DNA of 58,058 nt from Geobacillus proteiniphilus (GCF_001908025.1 NZ_MQMG01000017.1:1-58058), one strand, 5' to 3'; counted from the stretch's first letter, positions 42,690 through 53,197 are shown. Program-made: numbers and translations. The notes: generated from the sequence alone by a model not told the origin.

Positions 42690-43340
42690 CTACAAACTGA
42701 TCTCGCGGTATTCCAAATATTTCTCGAGCTTCCGCTTGACGCGCTGTAAAGCATTGTCGATCGACTTGACATGGCGGTTCAGCTCTTCGGAAATTTCCTG
42801 GTATGAGCGCCCATCCAAATACAAAGCGAGCACTTTCCGCTCGAGGTCGCTGAGCAGCTCCGCCATCTTTAGTTCAATATCGTCGACTTCCTCGCGGTTG
42901 ACAATCAATTGTTCCGGGTCCGTCACCTGCGTGCCGGACAACACATCCATCAGCGTCCGATCCGACTCGTCATCATAAATCGGCTTATCCAAGGAAACGT
43001 AAGAATTGAGCGGAATATGCTTTTGGCGGGTCGCCGTTTTAATCGCGGTAATCATTTGCCTTGTGATGCAAAGTTCTGCAAATGCTTTAAATGAGGAAAG
43101 CTTGTCCCCCTTAAAATCGCGGACGGCCTTATACAGACCGATCATTCCTTCCTGCACGATATCTTCCCGATCAGCTCCGACTAAAAAATAGGAGCGAGCT
43201 TTGGCGCGCACAAAGTTTTGATATTTATGGATTAAAAAATCAAGTGCTTCCCCATCCCCTTCGTGAACGAGCGCAACAAGCTGCTCATCGTCCAGCTGAT
43301 GATAATCTTTCCCTTTCATTGCTTTCAAGCATTCCCCCAC
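42690..43340 (-). CDS. sigH: RNA polymerase sigma-H factor
   Basis: Sigma-H (216 residues from the chosen start; B. subtilis has 218) directs early sporulation, competence and stationary-phase genes. Region 2 contains NFVRAKARSYFLVGADREDI, and the 4.2 helix-turn-helix is RSYQEISEELNRHVKSIDNA. GTG 43340 lies after GGGGGGATCAGC. The ATG at 43373 is excluded because it falls between the -10 (43376-43381) and the expected transcription start. It lies downstream of rae1 with its own promoter. Confidence 0.95.
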   Translation of the reverse strand: MGECLKAMKGKDYHQLDDEQLVALVHEGDGEALDFLIHKYQNFVRAKARSYFLVGADREDIVQEGMIGLYKAVRDFKGDKLSSFKAFAELCITRQMITAIKTATRQKHIPLNSYVSLDKPIYDDESDRTLMDVLSGTQVTDPEQLIVNREEVDDIELKMAELLSDLERKVLALYLDGRSYQEISEELNRHVKSIDNALQRVKRKLEKYLEYREISL

Positions 43341-43375
43341 GCTGATCCCCCCGACCGCATCAATCGCTAACATGT

Positions 43376-43405
43376 ATTATACAGGACAAATTTTTACAGC
43401 GTCAA
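43376..43405 (-). promoter_or_regulatory. Sigma-A promoter of sigH
   Basis: TTGACG (43400-43405), an 18-base spacer and TATAAT (43376-43381). It lies just past the rae1 stop. The predicted start near 43369 rules out the upstream ATG for sigH. Confidence 0.85.
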
Positions 43406-43409
43406 CCGC

Positions 43410-43922
43410 TCATTTTTCTCCTCTTCGCCATTTTTCAAAAATTTCAGCAATTCTATCATTTAGCGGAACTTTGGAGATCGGAGTGCGCTGCCGCATCGCT
43501 TTTACTTTTTGGGAAATGTCCCGCTCAACCGTCTCGACTTCATCTAATAGCTCGCGCGCCGACTTGCGCAGAGCGCCTTGGCCGAACACCGTCCATTGTT
43601 CGGTGTAGTCGGAGGTAGCGACATACACTTTTGTGCGCGCATTCATCAATGTTTTCGCCAACCGTTCAATTCGCTCATCGGCCGTCTCATGTTCCTTTGT
43701 AAAAATGACGTCGACGTCGTAATGTTTATACTTTTTCTCGTTTCCTTGCACGAGGTGGGCATCGAATACGATTACGACATGGTCCCCGGTGAATCCTTTG
43801 TAGTCAGCCATTTTTTCAATCAATAAATCCCTTGCCGCTGCCAGATCGCCCTCTTCTTTCAGCCGGCGCAGCTCCGGCCACGCTCCGATGATGTTATAGC
43901 CGTCGACAATCAAAATGTTCAT
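43410..43922 (-). CDS. rae1: Ribosome-associated endoribonuclease Rae1 (YacP, NYN domain)
   Basis: Rae1 (170 residues) enters the ribosomal A site in B. subtilis and cuts certain mRNAs in a translation-dependent way. The NYN/PIN fold is seen from MNILIVDGYNIIGAWPEL (acidic D7) through VVIVFDAH and ATSDYTEQ (D near 105). It sits 3 bases after rlmB, so the two are coupled, in the order cysS-mrnC-rlmB-rae1-sigH. Confidence 0.93.
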   Translation of the reverse strand: MNILIVDGYNIIGAWPELRRLKEEGDLAAARDLLIEKMADYKGFTGDHVVIVFDAHLVQGNEKKYKHYDVDVIFTKEHETADERIERLAKTLMNARTKVYVATSDYTEQWTVFGQGALRKSARELLDEVETVERDISQKVKAMRQRTPISKVPLNDRIAEIFEKWRRGEK

Positions 43923-43925
43923 CGG

Positions 43926-44666
43926 CTATTCTCCCAACGGATACCGCTTCCGGTACACCTCGTACATGAGCAGGCTGGCGGCGACAGAGGCATTGAGCGA
44001 GGTGACATGGCCGCGCATCGGCAACCGGAACAAGAAATCGCACTTTTCAAGCACTAGGCGGCTGATCCCTTTTCCTTCGCTCCCGATTACGAGCGCCAGC
44101 GGCATCGTGCCATCGAGCGAGCGGTAGTCGTCTTGAGCCGATGCATCCGTTCCGGCTACCCACACTCCGCGCTCTTTCAGCTCGTCAATCGTCCGCGCCA
44201 AGTTTGTCACACGCGCGACCGGAACGTGCTCAATCGCCCCGGTCGACGCCTTCGCCACCGTTTGGGTCAGCCCAACCGAACGCCGCTTCGGAATGATGAG
44301 GCCGTGCGCCCCGACCGCATCAGCGGTGCGCATAATGGCCCCTAAATTATGCGGATCCTCAAGCTCGTCCAAGATGAGAAAAAACGGCGCCTCGCCCCGC
44401 TCGGCGGCGCGAGCGAACAAGTCATCGATTTCATAGTAGCGGTAGGCCGCCGCCTGAGCGACAACCCCTTGATGAGCACCTTCAGCCATCTGGTCAAGCT
44501 TGCGCTTCGGGACATATTGGACGAGCACGCCCCGCCGCTTCGCCCATTCAAGCACAGGTTCGACGGTATGGCGCTGCGCCCCTTCAGCGATCCAAATTTT
44601 ATTGATGTCACGCCCGGCTTTGAGCGCTTCAATGACCGGATTTTTGCCGATAATGTAGTCCATCAT
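43926..44666 (-). CDS. rlmB: 23S rRNA 2'-O-methyltransferase, RlmB/TrmH family
   Basis: This is a SPOUT methyltransferase (246 residues) with an N-terminal substrate-binding domain (about 1-75) and a C-terminal trefoil-knot domain. Motif 1 is [20 protein letters not shown], motif 2 [12 protein letters not shown] and motif 3 [13 protein letters not shown]. The RlmB type methylates a guanosine of 23S rRNA domain V; the exact position is not determinable here. Two ATG codons stand in a row; the first is taken. It overlaps the mrnC stop by 4 bases. Confidence 0.92.
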   Translation of the reverse strand: MMDYIIGKNPVIEALKAGRDINKIWIAEGAQRHTVEPVLEWAKRRGVLVQYVPKRKLDQMAEGAHQGVVAQAAAYRYYEIDDLFARAAERGEAPFFLILDELEDPHNLGAIMRTADAVGAHGLIIPKRRSVGLTQTVAKASTGAIEHVPVARVTNLARTIDELKERGVWVAGTDASAQDDYRSLDGTMPLALVIGSEGKGISRLVLEKCDFLFRLPMRGHVTSLNASVAASLLMYEVYRKRYPLGE

Positions 44667-45088
44667 TCCAACGCCCTTTCTTCTCTTTCAATAATGGCAA
44701 ACGAACGGCCGATCAGCTCATCAACCCGCTTTTCATTATTAACCAAAAAATGATAACCGATGAGCGCCTCAAAGGCCGTGCTATGCCGGTATGTTTGCAC
44801 GTCCGTATTTTTCGGGATCGTGCCTGATTTGGCATTGCGGCCGCGGCGGACGATGTCCTTTTCCTCCTCGGTCAGGACGCCCTCGTCAAGCAACGCCAAA
44901 ATCACTTGCGCTTGCGCCCGCGCCGACACATAGCGAACCGCCCGCCGATGCAGCTCATGCGGCCGCACGCTGCCGCCAGCAAGCAAATGGCGGCGCACAT
45001 ACACCTCGTAAACCGCATCGCCAATATAGGCAAGCGCCAGTCCATTCAACTGCTTCACATCGTTGACCGTTTCAAACTCCGCCATCAT
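44663..45088 (-). CDS. mrnC: Mini-ribonuclease III (MrnC)
   Basis: MrnC (141 residues) is an RNase III catalytic domain without the dsRBD; in B. subtilis it matures 23S rRNA with help of L3. The signature [15 protein letters not shown] (about 18-32) carries the catalytic aspartate and glutamate. Ribosome site is weak (CGGGGATAG). It starts 6 bases after the cysS stop and overlaps rlmB by 4 bases, a coupled RNA-maturation group. Confidence 0.94.
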   Translation of the reverse strand: MMAEFETVNDVKQLNGLALAYIGDAVYEVYVRRHLLAGGSVRPHELHRRAVRYVSARAQAQVILALLDEGVLTEEEKDIVRRGRNAKSGTIPKNTDVQTYRHSTAFEALIGYHFLVNNEKRVDELIGRSFAIIEREERALE

Positions 45089-45094
45089 CGCGTG

Positions 45095-46495
45095 CTATCC
45101 CCGTTTCCATCTCGTTCCTTGCGGCGTGTCTTCCAAAATGATGTTTTTCGCCCTCAGCTCGTCGCGAATGCGGTCGGCCAGCGCAAAATCGCGGTTTTTC
45201 CGCGCTTCATTGCGCTTTTGGATCAACGCCTCGATTTCCTCATCAAGCAACTCGTCTTGCTTTAAGGTGAGCCCTAGTATGTCCGCCAGCTGTTCGAACT
45301 CGCGCAAAAACGCGTGAATGACCTTCTCGGATGTCGTTTTTTCCTGCAAGTACAAGTTGGCCTGCTTCGCCAGTTCAAACAATACGGCAATGCCGTTGGC
45401 TGTGTTGAAATCGTCGTCCATTTCACGGATAAACGAGGCGCGGATGTCCGCAATGCGCGACAGCCATTCCTCGTCATTGTCCGTTAAGTTCGTGCTTGCC
45501 TGCAAGCGATGCTGCAAATTGCCGTACGCCGTCTTCAGGCGCTCGAGTCCTCGCCGCGCGCTCTCAAGCAGTTCCTCACTGTAGTTGATCGGATGGCGGT
45601 AATGCACCGACAGCATGAAAAACCGCAGCACTTGCGGGTCGATCTGCCGGATGATATCGTGAACGAGCACGAAATTGCCAAGCGACTTCGACATTTTTTC
45701 GTTGTTAATATTTAAATACCCATTGTGCAGCCAATATTTCGCGAACGGTTTGCCGGTCAGCGCCTCCGACTGGGCGATTTCGTTTTCATGGTGCGGGAAT
45801 GTTAAGTCTTGGCCGCCAGCGTGGATATCGATCGTATCGCCCAAATATTTGCGCGCCATCGCCGAGCATTCGATATGCCAACCAGGCCGCCCTTTCCCCC
45901 ATGGGCTGTCCCAACAAATTTCTCCTTCCTTCGCTGCTTTCCAAAGGGCGAAATCAAGTGGATCGTCTTTTTTCTCCCCAATTTCGATGCGCGCCCCAGC
46001 TTGCAGCTCATCGATCGATTGATGAGACAGCTTGCCGTATTCGCGGAACTTGCGCGTCCGGTAATACACGTCGCCGTCGACTTCGTAGGCATATCCTTTG
46101 TCAATGAGCGCCTGAATGAATTCGATAATCGTATCAATGTTTTCGGTCACCCGCGGATGGATGTCCGCTTTTTTGCAGCCAAGCGCCTGAATGTCTTCAA
46201 AATACGCCTCAATAAACCGCTCGGCGATCGCCGGCACGCTCTCGCCGAGCTCGCGGGCCGCTTTGATCAGCTTGTCATCGACGTCGGTAAAGTTCGATAC
46301 ATACGTCACATCATAGCCGCGGAACTCCAAATAGCGGCGGATCGTGTCAAAAACGATGGCGGCCCGAGCATTGCCGATGTGAATATAATTATAGACGGTC
46401 GGGCCGCACACATACATTTTCACTTTATTCGGCTCCAGCGGCTCAAACGGTTCTTTTTTTCGCGTCAGCGTATTATAAAGCCGGATGCTGCTCAT
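45095..46495 (-). CDS. cysS: Cysteinyl-tRNA synthetase
   Basis: CysRS (466 residues) charges tRNA-Cys. The HIGH motif HIGN is near 39-42 after the zinc cysteine C30 ([19 protein letters not shown]), and KMSKSLGN is near residue 270. WHIECSAM and the [10 protein letters not shown] region complete the zinc site. It overlaps the 3' end of cysE by 23 bases and shares its T-box control. Confidence 0.97.
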   Translation of the reverse strand: MSSIRLYNTLTRKKEPFEPLEPNKVKMYVCGPTVYNYIHIGNARAAIVFDTIRRYLEFRGYDVTYVSNFTDVDDKLIKAARELGESVPAIAERFIEAYFEDIQALGCKKADIHPRVTENIDTIIEFIQALIDKGYAYEVDGDVYYRTRKFREYGKLSHQSIDELQAGARIEIGEKKDDPLDFALWKAAKEGEICWDSPWGKGRPGWHIECSAMARKYLGDTIDIHAGGQDLTFPHHENEIAQSEALTGKPFAKYWLHNGYLNINNEKMSKSLGNFVLVHDIIRQIDPQVLRFFMLSVHYRHPINYSEELLESARRGLERLKTAYGNLQHRLQASTNLTDNDEEWLSRIADIRASFIREMDDDFNTANGIAVLFELAKQANLYLQEKTTSEKVIHAFLREFEQLADILGLTLKQDELLDEEIEALIQKRNEARKNRDFALADRIRDELRAKNIILEDTPQGTRWKRG

Positions 46496-47147
46496 ACTCG
46501 TTCTTCCTTTCTTGTTGTTTCAATGCCTCAAGCTCGCTTTTCAGCCGGGCGATTTCCTCTTCAAGCTCCCGAAACCGGTCGGCGATCGGGTCAGGCAGGT
46601 CGGTATGATTTAAATCTTTCTTCACTTTCACCCCGTCGCGCACAACGACGCGGCCCGGAATGCCAACGACGGTCGAATTGGGCGGTACGTCTTTTAACAC
46701 GACCGACCCAGCGCCGATTTTCGAGTTTTCCCCGATCGTAATCGAACCGAGCACTTTCGCGCCGGCAGCGATCAAACAGTTGTCTTTGATCGTCGGGTGC
46801 CGCTTCCCTTTTTCTTTCCCTGTCCCGCCTAATGTGACCCCTTGATAGACGGTGACATTGTCGCCGATTTCGCACGTTTCGCCGATCACCACGCCCATGC
46901 CGTGGTCGATGAAAAAGCGGCGGCCGATTTTCGCGCCCGGATGGATTTCAATGCCAGTGAAAAAGCGGCTGATTTGCGAAATCAAGCGGGCAAGAAAGTA
47001 AAATTTCCGCTTGTAAAGCGCATGGGCGATCCGATGCGCCCAGATGGCATGCAGGCCGGAATACGTTAAAATGACTTCCAAATAGCTTCTCGCCGCCGGG
47101 TCTTGCTCAAAAATGACCTCAATATCCTCTTTTAACGTTTTAAACAT
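46473..47147 (-). CDS. cysE: Serine O-acetyltransferase
   Basis: CysE (224 residues) makes O-acetylserine, the committed step to cysteine. The N-terminal helical part (1-70) is followed by left-handed beta-helix hexapeptide repeats ([28 protein letters not shown]) including the catalytic H in [16 protein letters not shown] 47147 follows GGAGGACATC; the ATG 21 codons upstream is in the T-box terminator. cysE-cysS is controlled by a cysteine T-box, coupling synthesis of cysteine to its charging. Confidence 0.96.
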   Translation of the reverse strand: MFKTLKEDIEVIFEQDPAARSYLEVILTYSGLHAIWAHRIAHALYKRKFYFLARLISQISRFFTGIEIHPGAKIGRRFFIDHGMGVVIGETCEIGDNVTVYQGVTLGGTGKEKGKRHPTIKDNCLIAAGAKVLGSITIGENSKIGAGSVVLKDVPPNSTVVGIPGRVVVRDGVKVKKDLNHTDLPDPIADRFRELEEEIARLKSELEALKQQERKNEYEQHPAL

Positions 47148-47182
47148 GATGTCCTCCCTCCATCCCTCTAAGTTGTCTTGAA

Positions 47183-47468
47183 TAAAAAAGCGTCCCTGTG
47201 CCGAAGACACAGAGACGCTTTTGGCGCGGTTCCACTCTGTTTAGCGAAACGGGGCGCCGTTTCGCTCACTCGATTCCGATAACGGAGATGCTCCGCTCCC
47301 CTCTACTGCAGAACGTCTCTGTTCCGGTTCGAAAGGAGGCTCCGAGGCGCACTTCGGACAGCACCGAACATAAGCCGCTTCCAGCCAAGGCGGCTCTCTC
47401 TGGGATGCCGATGCTTCCTACTTCTCCTCGTCAACGCTTTTTCCTTATGCGCTTGTTCCATCGAAATT
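47183..47468 (-). ncRNA. T-box riboswitch, cysteine-specific
   Basis: The T-box AGAGTGGAACCGCG (within 47224-47241) pairs with tRNA NCCA ends when uncharged. Downstream is the terminator AAAAGCGTCTCTGTG/CACAGGGACGCTTTT with a T-run (47183-47222). Upstream lies stem I, with GACGAGGAGAAGTAGG (about 47420-47440) at its base, the distal GAGAGAG region, and a specifier TGC, a cysteine codon, at 47349-47351 in GAAGTGCGCC. The specifier agrees with the downstream cysE-cysS genes. Confidence 0.92.
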
Positions 47469-47475
47469 TTATATT

Positions 47476-47484
47476 ATTATACCA
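47476..47484 (-). promoter_or_regulatory. Extended -10 promoter of the T-box-cysE-cysS unit
   Basis: The minus strand reads TGGTATAAT: a TGn extension plus consensus TATAAT. No good -35 at 17 bp. It lies about 30 bp past the gltX stop, so cysES transcription is separate from gltX. Confidence 0.7.
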
Positions 47485-47515
47485 CATCCATCATGCAAAC
47501 GTGCATAGAGGCCGA

Positions 47516-48988
47516 TTAAAATTTTTCTTGCAACGCCCGCTCCAGCCGCTCGATCACTTTTTCTTTGCCGAGCAGCTGAATGGCAAACGGCAGCTCCGGT
47601 CCGTGCGTTTGTCCAGTCACCGCCGCGCGAATCGGCATAAACAACTTTTTCCCTTTTTGCCCGGTCGCCTTTTGCACCGCTTTAATGGCCGCTTTAATCT
47701 CGTCTGCCGTAAACGGCTCAAGCTCACGCACGCTCTCAAGGAAGGTGGAAAGCACAGCCGGCACTTGCTCTTCAGCGAGCACTTGACGCGCCTCGTCCTC
47801 GTAGTCGATTTCTTCTTTAAAGAACAGCTCAGACAGCGGGACGATCTCCGCCCCGTAGCTCATTTGCTCTTGATACAAAGCAATTAAATCGCGCGCCCAT
47901 TGCCGCTGTTCGTCAGTCATATCCGCCGGCAGGCGCCCGGCTTTCACTAAATGCGGCAAGGCCAGCTCAACAAGCCGGTCAAGATCAAGCTTTTTGATAT
48001 ATTGGTTGTTCATCCATGTCAGCTTTTTCGTATCAAACATGGACGGCGATTTTGACAGCCGGGAGACATCGAACATGCGGATCAGTTCGTCTTTCGTAAA
48101 AATTTCTTCCTCTCCTTCCGGCGACCAGCCAAGCAAAGCGAAAAAGTTGAACATCGCTTCCGGCAAATAGCCAAGTTCTTTGTATTGCGAGACGAACTGA
48201 ATGATCGATTCATCGCGCTTAGACAGCTTTTTCCGCTGCTCGTTGACGATCAACGTCAAGTGCGCGAACTGCGGCGGCTCCCAGCCGAAATACTCGTATA
48301 CCATGAGCTGCTTCGGCGTATTGGACAAATGTTCCTCACCGCGAAACACATGGCTGATTTCCATTAAATGGTCATCGATGACAACAGCGAAATTGTATGT
48401 CGGAATGCCATTGGCCTTTACAATCACCCAATCGCCGCCGACATCTTTCGATTCAAACACCACTTTGCCGCGCACTAAATCGTAAAACTCGTACGTTTTC
48501 CCTTCCGGCACCTTCAGGCGGATCGTATACGGCTTCCCTTGCGCCTCGAGCTCCGCGACCTGCTCCGGCGTCAAATGGCGGCATTTGCCGCTATACTGCG
48601 GAGCGGCGATGCCGGCCGCCCGCTGCGCCTCCCGCTCGCGCTCGAGCTCTTCCGGCGTGCAAAAACATTGGTACGCATGCCCTTGCTCAAGCAATTCATT
48701 CACATATTTTCGGTAAATATCGAGCCGCTCCGTTTGCCGGTACGGCCCGTAGCCGCCATCTTTATCAATCGATTCATCATAATCAATGCCGAGCCATTTT
48801 AAGTTTTCGAGCTGCGACTTTTCGCCGCCTTCGATGTTCCGTTCAATATCCGTATCCTCGATGCGGACGATCATTTTTCCACCGTGATGGCGGGCGAACA
48901 AATAGTTAAACAGCGCTGTCCGCGCACCGCCGATATGCAAATGGCCGGTTGGGCTCGGCGCATAGCGCACGCGCACCTCTTTTGCCAT
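47516..48988 (-). CDS. gltX: Glutamyl-tRNA synthetase
   Basis: GluRS (490 residues) charges tRNA-Glu and, in Bacillaceae lacking GlnRS, also tRNA-Gln for later amidation. The HIGH-type motif is in [20 protein letters not shown] (about 9-28), and KLSKR near 250. A zinc-type segment [20 protein letters not shown] with a later YSGKC is near 108-140. Two ATG codons stand together; ATG 48988 has 9 bases to GGAGGG and is chosen (48991 is possible). Confidence 0.97.
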   Translation of the reverse strand: MAKEVRVRYAPSPTGHLHIGGARTALFNYLFARHHGGKMIVRIEDTDIERNIEGGEKSQLENLKWLGIDYDESIDKDGGYGPYRQTERLDIYRKYVNELLEQGHAYQCFCTPEELEREREAQRAAGIAAPQYSGKCRHLTPEQVAELEAQGKPYTIRLKVPEGKTYEFYDLVRGKVVFESKDVGGDWVIVKANGIPTYNFAVVIDDHLMEISHVFRGEEHLSNTPKQLMVYEYFGWEPPQFAHLTLIVNEQRKKLSKRDESIIQFVSQYKELGYLPEAMFNFFALLGWSPEGEEEIFTKDELIRMFDVSRLSKSPSMFDTKKLTWMNNQYIKKLDLDRLVELALPHLVKAGRLPADMTDEQRQWARDLIALYQEQMSYGAEIVPLSELFFKEEIDYEDEARQVLAEEQVPAVLSTFLESVRELEPFTADEIKAAIKAVQKATGQKGKKLFMPIRAAVTGQTHGPELPFAIQLLGKEKVIERLERALQEKF

Positions 48989-49026
48989 CATCCAAACCCT
49001 CCACTTCCATCAAAGCTTGTGCTATT

Positions 49027-49055
49027 ATTGTACCGTTTATAGCGGCAAAGTTCAA
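49027..49055 (-). promoter_or_regulatory. Sigma-A promoter of gltX
   Basis: TTGAAC (49050-49055), a 17-base spacer and TACAAT (49027-49032), 38 bases before the gltX start. Confidence 0.85.
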
Positions 49056-49187
49056 AACAGACGGCTCTCGCCTAGGCAGCGCCACGCCGCCGACGCCCCC
49101 TTTACACCTCCTAGCCAGGACGGCGAACAAAGCGCTTATGTATTAAGGAACGAGGTCTCCCAAATGATGTTGCCAAAGGCCGCTCCA

Positions 49188-49664
49188 TTAGCTTTTTTGC
49201 AGCAAGACGACCGCCTGGGCGGCAATGCCTTCCCCCCGCCCAGTGAATCCGAGCTTCTCCGTCGTCGTTGCCTTCACATTGACTTGCGAGCGCTCGGCTT
49301 CCAGCAACCGAGCGATCACCGCCCTCATTTCTTCAATATACGGCGCCATCTTCGGCTTTTGTGCGATGATCGTGCAGTCGGCGTTCACGAGCCTATACCC
49401 TTCCTGCCGAGCGAGCGCCCATACGTGCGCCAACAGCTCAGCCGAGTCGGCATCTTTAAAGCGCGGATCTGTGTCCGGAAAATGTCGGCCGATATCGCCG
49501 GCGCCGATCGCCCCAAGGCATGCGTCCGCCACCGCATGAAGCAGCACGTCGGCATCTGAGTGGCCGAGCAGCCCCTTTTCATACGGAATGGTGACGCCGC
49601 CAATGATCAGCGGACGCCCTTCAACAAGCTGATGGACGTCAAACCCTTGTCCAATGCGAAACAT
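49188..49664 (-). CDS. ispF: 2-C-methyl-D-erythritol 2,4-cyclodiphosphate synthase
   Basis: IspF (158 residues) makes the cyclic diphosphate intermediate of the MEP isoprenoid pathway. The metal ligands are D9 and H11 (GQGFDVHQ) and H43 ([10 protein letters not shown]). [19 protein letters not shown] is the conserved C-terminal segment. It lies 14 bases after ispD, the enzyme two steps earlier. Confidence 0.97.
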   Translation of the reverse strand: MFRIGQGFDVHQLVEGRPLIIGGVTIPYEKGLLGHSDADVLLHAVADACLGAIGAGDIGRHFPDTDPRFKDADSAELLAHVWALARQEGYRLVNADCTIIAQKPKMAPYIEEMRAVIARLLEAERSQVNVKATTTEKLGFTGRGEGIAAQAVVLLQKS

Positions 49665-49678
49665 CTCTCCACCCCCAT

Positions 49679-50365
49679 CTATTCGGCCATGCGGCTTGCC
49701 AAAATCGCCTCAGCAAACAAAAGGTCCTCCGGCGTCGTCAGCTTAATATTGCGATAATCCCCTTCAATGATCTTCACCGGCTTGCCGATTCGCTCCACAA
49801 GGCTGGCGTCATCCGTGCCGAGATAGCCAGCCTGTTTCGCCGCTTTGTGCGCTTCCATGATCAAAGACAGACGAAAAGCTTGTGGCGTCTGCACCGCCCA
49901 CAAGCTGGAACGATCAATCGTCTGTTCGACAAACAAACCGTTCGCTTTTTTGATCGTATCTTTCACCCGCACTGCCGGGATCGCCGCCCCGTACTGAACG
50001 GCGGCGTTCACTAGCTCGTGCAAATGATGGACGCGGACAAACGGGCGGGCGCCGTCATGGATGAGAACAATCTCCTCCCCCTCGAGCGCCTGCAATCCGT
50101 TATAGACGCTATGCTGCCGCTCCTCGCCGCCGTCGGCAAGCGCGGCGACTTTTCGAATGCGAAAGCGGGCGAGCAGCTGCTCAAATCGGCTTCGCTCGGC
50201 CGGGTTGACGACAAGCACAATGCGAACGCACCGCTCATCGCGCTCAAACACTTCCAGCGTCCGAACGATGAGAGGCTCGCCGCCAAGCTCAAGGAATTGC
50301 TTGTTCATGCCGGCGTTCATCCGCTTTCCTTGCCCGGCCGCCAAGACAATCGCTTCGTAATTCAT
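49679..50365 (-). CDS. ispD: 2-C-methyl-D-erythritol 4-phosphate cytidylyltransferase
   Basis: IspD (228 residues) attaches CMP to MEP in isoprenoid synthesis. The nucleotide-binding loop is LAAGQGKRM (8-16), and the [10 protein letters not shown] and TPQAFR motifs are present. It is followed by ispF after 14 bases and preceded by yacL after 21 bases, the usual Bacillus order. Confidence 0.97.
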   Translation of the reverse strand: MNYEAIVLAAGQGKRMNAGMNKQFLELGGEPLIVRTLEVFERDERCVRIVLVVNPAERSRFEQLLARFRIRKVAALADGGEERQHSVYNGLQALEGEEIVLIHDGARPFVRVHHLHELVNAAVQYGAAIPAVRVKDTIKKANGLFVEQTIDRSSLWAVQTPQAFRLSLIMEAHKAAKQAGYLGTDDASLVERIGKPVKIIEGDYRNIKLTTPEDLLFAEAILASRMAE

Positions 50366-50386
50366 TGGCCGTTTCCCCTATTCGTT

Positions 50387-51481
50387 TTACAACGCTTTTT
50401 GCAGCAGTTTCAATTTGGCAAAAATCATTCTCCCTGCAGATGTTTGTAACACGCTGGTGACTAACACGTCAACCCGTTTGCCGATATATTCTTTGCCATC
50501 TTCGACGACGATCATCGTCCCGTCGTCCAAATAGGCGACGCCTTGGTTATGCTCCTTCCCATCTTTAATGACGTGTACGTTCAGCTCCTCGCCTGGCAGC
50601 ACGACCGGTTTGACGGCATTCGCCAAATCGTTGATATTCAAAACACGCACGTTTTGCAGCTCACATACTTTGTTTAAATTGAAATCGTTCGTCACGACAA
50701 CGCCTTGAAGCTGCTTCGCCAGCTTGACGAGTTTGCTGTCGACTTCCTGGACGTCGCTGAAATCCGCTTCATGGATTTCCACTTTCATCGCCATTTCTTT
50801 TTGGATGCGGTTCAAAATATCCAAGCCGCGGCGGCCGCGGTTCCGCTTCAGCACGTCGGACGAATCGGCGATATGCTGCAATTCTTCGAGCACAAACCGA
50901 GGGATGACAAGCGGCCCTTCCAAAAACCCGGTTTGGCAAATGTCTGCAATCCGCCCGTCGATGATGACGCTCGTATCCAAAATTTTCACGGCACCGCCCT
51001 TTGACGGTTCGTTTTCCGCTTCTCCACCTTTTTTCTTCGCCATGCGGTTGGACAAGGAAAATAAGTTCATCAACTCATTCCGTTTCTTTAAACCGACACG
51101 AAACCCTAAGTAGCCAAGCAACACCGTCAAAAAAATCGGCAACACCGTATTCAACACTTGAATGTGAAACGACTGCAACGGCATGACAACGAAAAACGCG
51201 ATAATAAGACCGAAAATCAGCCCGAGACTGCCAAACAGCACGTCGGCGGCCGGCGCCTTCACCAGCGTTTCCTCCACCCAGCGAATCATGTCGACGACAT
51301 AATCGACAAGCCAAAACGTCAACAAAAAGAAAACGACTGCCCCCAGCACCGCCAGCGTATAAGAATTATTGAGAAGCGGCATGCCGCTCACATTCATCAG
51401 CTTAAGCAAGTCAGGCAAAAACATGGCGCCTAACGTTCCGCCCACGGCGAGGAAAAATAATTGCACAATGCGTTTGACCAT
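50387..51481 (-). CDS. yacL: Membrane PIN-TRAM domain protein YacL
   Basis: This protein (364 residues) has four membrane helices (about 8-28, 40-62, 82-104, 110-130), then a PIN nuclease-like domain starting [17 protein letters not shown] (near 165) and a C-terminal TRAM domain (about 300-355). The acidic PIN residues (DTS, DGR, EEL, TNDFNL) are kept, so an RNase activity is plausible; the role is unknown. ATG 51481 overlaps the TGA of a two-codon ORF that carries the better ribosome site. Confidence 0.92.
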   Translation of the reverse strand: MVKRIVQLFFLAVGGTLGAMFLPDLLKLMNVSGMPLLNNSYTLAVLGAVVFFLLTFWLVDYVVDMIRWVEETLVKAPAADVLFGSLGLIFGLIIAFFVVMPLQSFHIQVLNTVLPIFLTVLLGYLGFRVGLKKRNELMNLFSLSNRMAKKKGGEAENEPSKGGAVKILDTSVIIDGRIADICQTGFLEGPLVIPRFVLEELQHIADSSDVLKRNRGRRGLDILNRIQKEMAMKVEIHEADFSDVQEVDSKLVKLAKQLQGVVVTNDFNLNKVCELQNVRVLNINDLANAVKPVVLPGEELNVHVIKDGKEHNQGVAYLDDGTMIVVEDGKEYIGKRVDVLVTSVLQTSAGRMIFAKLKLLQKAL

Positions 51482-51489
51482 CAGCCCAT
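51481..51489 (-). other. Two-codon ORF (ATG GGC TGA) before yacL
   Basis: GGGAGGTG is followed after 5 bases by ATG GGC TGA, whose TGA overlaps the yacL ATG (TGATG). A ribosome starting there would stop after two codons and could restart at yacL. Seen directly; use in the cell is inference. Confidence 0.5.
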
Positions 51490-51790
51490 CTTCACCTCCC
51501 TATTTAACATTATAAACAGTTTCCAATGTTTGAAACCAATTGGAAGGCAATTTTTAACCGTTTTTGAACATTCGACATCTGCTTGTAACAATAGACGGAA
51601 AACGCCGGCCAAACGCCGGAGTTGTTTCGGATCTCCCTACTATTTTTTACGTACATCAGAGCGAAAAGGTTCAATTCTTTTAGGCTGTTTATGCCTCTGC
51701 TTGAGCACTTAAGAATGAAGAGGCGATGAATTTTTGATCGCTCATATCCCCTTGGGCGCGAAGAAGCGGGCCGCGCAGGCGAAAGAGCGG
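51490..51790 (-). other. Intergenic stretch at the disA position, no gene
   Basis: This 300-bp gap between radA and yacL has no credible gene. In B. subtilis disA (diadenylate cyclase) lies here. An 18-codon ORF MSDQKFIASSFLSAQAEA begins about 37 bases after radA behind AAGGGG but has no known relative. A TATAAT (51509-51514 on the minus strand) with a poor -35 may serve yacL. No remnant of a DisA motif (such as DGA or RHR) was found. Confidence 0.6.
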
Positions 51791-53164
51791 TTAACACATT
51801 GTATGCTCAAGCGCCTCGGCCACATGCGAAACGCCGATCACATGAACGCCTTTTGGCGGCTGCCAGCCCGTTAAATTGTTTTTTGGCACAATGACACGGG
51901 AAAAGCCTAGCTTCACCGCCTCTTGCACGCGCTGTTCGATGCGGGAGACGCGGCGCACTTCTCCAGTCAAGCCGACTTCACCGATAATGACGTCCGTTGG
52001 ATTCGTCGGCCGGTCGCGAAAGCTCGAGGCGATGCTGACAGCGACCGCCAAGTCAATTGCCGGCTCGTCAAGCTTCACTCCGCCCGCCACTTTCAAGTAG
52101 GCGTCCTGGTTTTGCAACAGCAGTCCAACCCGCTTTTCGAGCACGGCCATCAAAAGCGACACACGGTTATGGTCAAGGCCGGTCGCCATCCGTCTCGGGT
52201 TGCCGAAGCTTGTCGGTGAAACAAGCGCCTGGATTTCGACGAGCACCGGCCGCGTCCCTTCCATCGCCGCCACGACCGTCGAGCCAGCCGCTCCGCGCGA
52301 CCGCTCTTCCAAAAACACTTCCGATGGGTTTTCCACTTCCTTCAATCCGATGTCACGCATCTCAAAAATGCCGATTTCGTTCGTTGAGCCAAAACGGTTT
52401 TTCACCGCTCGCAAAATGCGATACGTATGATGCCGCTCCCCTTCAAAATAGAGAACGGTGTCCACCATATGTTCGAGCAGACGCGGCCCGGCGATCGCCC
52501 CTTCTTTCGTCACATGGCCGACGATAAAAATAGCAATGCCTTTTGTTTTCGCCAGCTTCATCAGCTCGGCCGTGCATTCGCGCACTTGGGCGACGCTGCC
52601 TGGCGCGGAGGAGATGTCCGTACGGTACATCGTCTGAATCGAATCGATGATCACACAAGCGGGCTGAATGGTTTCAACCGCTGTTACAATATATTCCAAA
52701 TCCGCTTCCGCCAACACATACAGATGATCGCACTCCGCACGGAGACGCCCAGCTCGCAGCTTTACTTGTTTTACCGATTCCTCTCCAGAGACATACAGCA
52801 CTTTATGCCCAGCAGCAGCGAGCTGCGCCGATGTTTGCAAAAGCAACGTTGATTTGCCAATACCAGGGTCGCCGCCGATCAAAACGAGCGAACCTTTGAC
52901 GATTCCACCACCCAACACGCGATCGAGCTCCGCGCTGTTCGTTTTCATGCGCGGCTCTTGCACCGCCTCCACGGCTGTAATCGGGACCGGTTTGGCCGAA
53001 CCCGCGCGCTCCGAATGAAGAAATGCGCCGCGCACAGTCGGTTTCTCCTGCTCAATTTCCTCAACAAACGAATTCCAAGTTTGGCATCCCGGACAGCGTC
53101 CAAGCCATTTGGCCGACTCATATCCACACTGTTGGCAAACGAACTTCGTTTTCTTCTTCGCCAT
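51791..53164 (-). CDS. radA: DNA repair protein RadA
   Basis: RadA (457 residues) is a RecA-like branch-migration helicase. The N-terminal zinc finger is C10, C13, C24, C27 (CQQC...CPGC). Walker [10 protein letters not shown] is at 98-106, the KNRFG motif near 253, and a Lon-protease-like domain fills the C-terminus. ATG 53164 is 10 bases after AAGGG and gives [10 protein letters not shown]; the ATG 27 codons upstream lies in the clpC terminator. The gene after it is yacL; disA is missing. Confidence 0.97.
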   Translation of the reverse strand: MAKKKTKFVCQQCGYESAKWLGRCPGCQTWNSFVEEIEQEKPTVRGAFLHSERAGSAKPVPITAVEAVQEPRMKTNSAELDRVLGGGIVKGSLVLIGGDPGIGKSTLLLQTSAQLAAAGHKVLYVSGEESVKQVKLRAGRLRAECDHLYVLAEADLEYIVTAVETIQPACVIIDSIQTMYRTDISSAPGSVAQVRECTAELMKLAKTKGIAIFIVGHVTKEGAIAGPRLLEHMVDTVLYFEGERHHTYRILRAVKNRFGSTNEIGIFEMRDIGLKEVENPSEVFLEERSRGAAGSTVVAAMEGTRPVLVEIQALVSPTSFGNPRRMATGLDHNRVSLLMAVLEKRVGLLLQNQDAYLKVAGGVKLDEPAIDLAVAVSIASSFRDRPTNPTDVIIGEVGLTGEVRRVSRIEQRVQEAVKLGFSRVIVPKNNLTGWQPPKGVHVIGVSHVAEALEHTMC

Positions 53165-53197
53165 CGATCTTAACCCTTTCTGTAACGTTTTCCAACG

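Noticed and set aside
43341-43373. ATG 43373 as the sigH start
   Set aside because: It lies between the -10 element (43376-43381) and the expected transcription start, so it would not be in the mRNA.
51600-51625. CCGGCG copies near 51601-51620 as a terminator stem after radA
   Set aside because: On the same strand the two CCGGCG copies are direct, not inverted, repeats, so they cannot pair as a stem.
51510-51797. A 95-codon minus-strand frame between radA and yacL
   Set aside because: It starts inside the radA 3' end, has no ribosome site and a composition unlike neighbouring proteins. I see no DisA motif in it.
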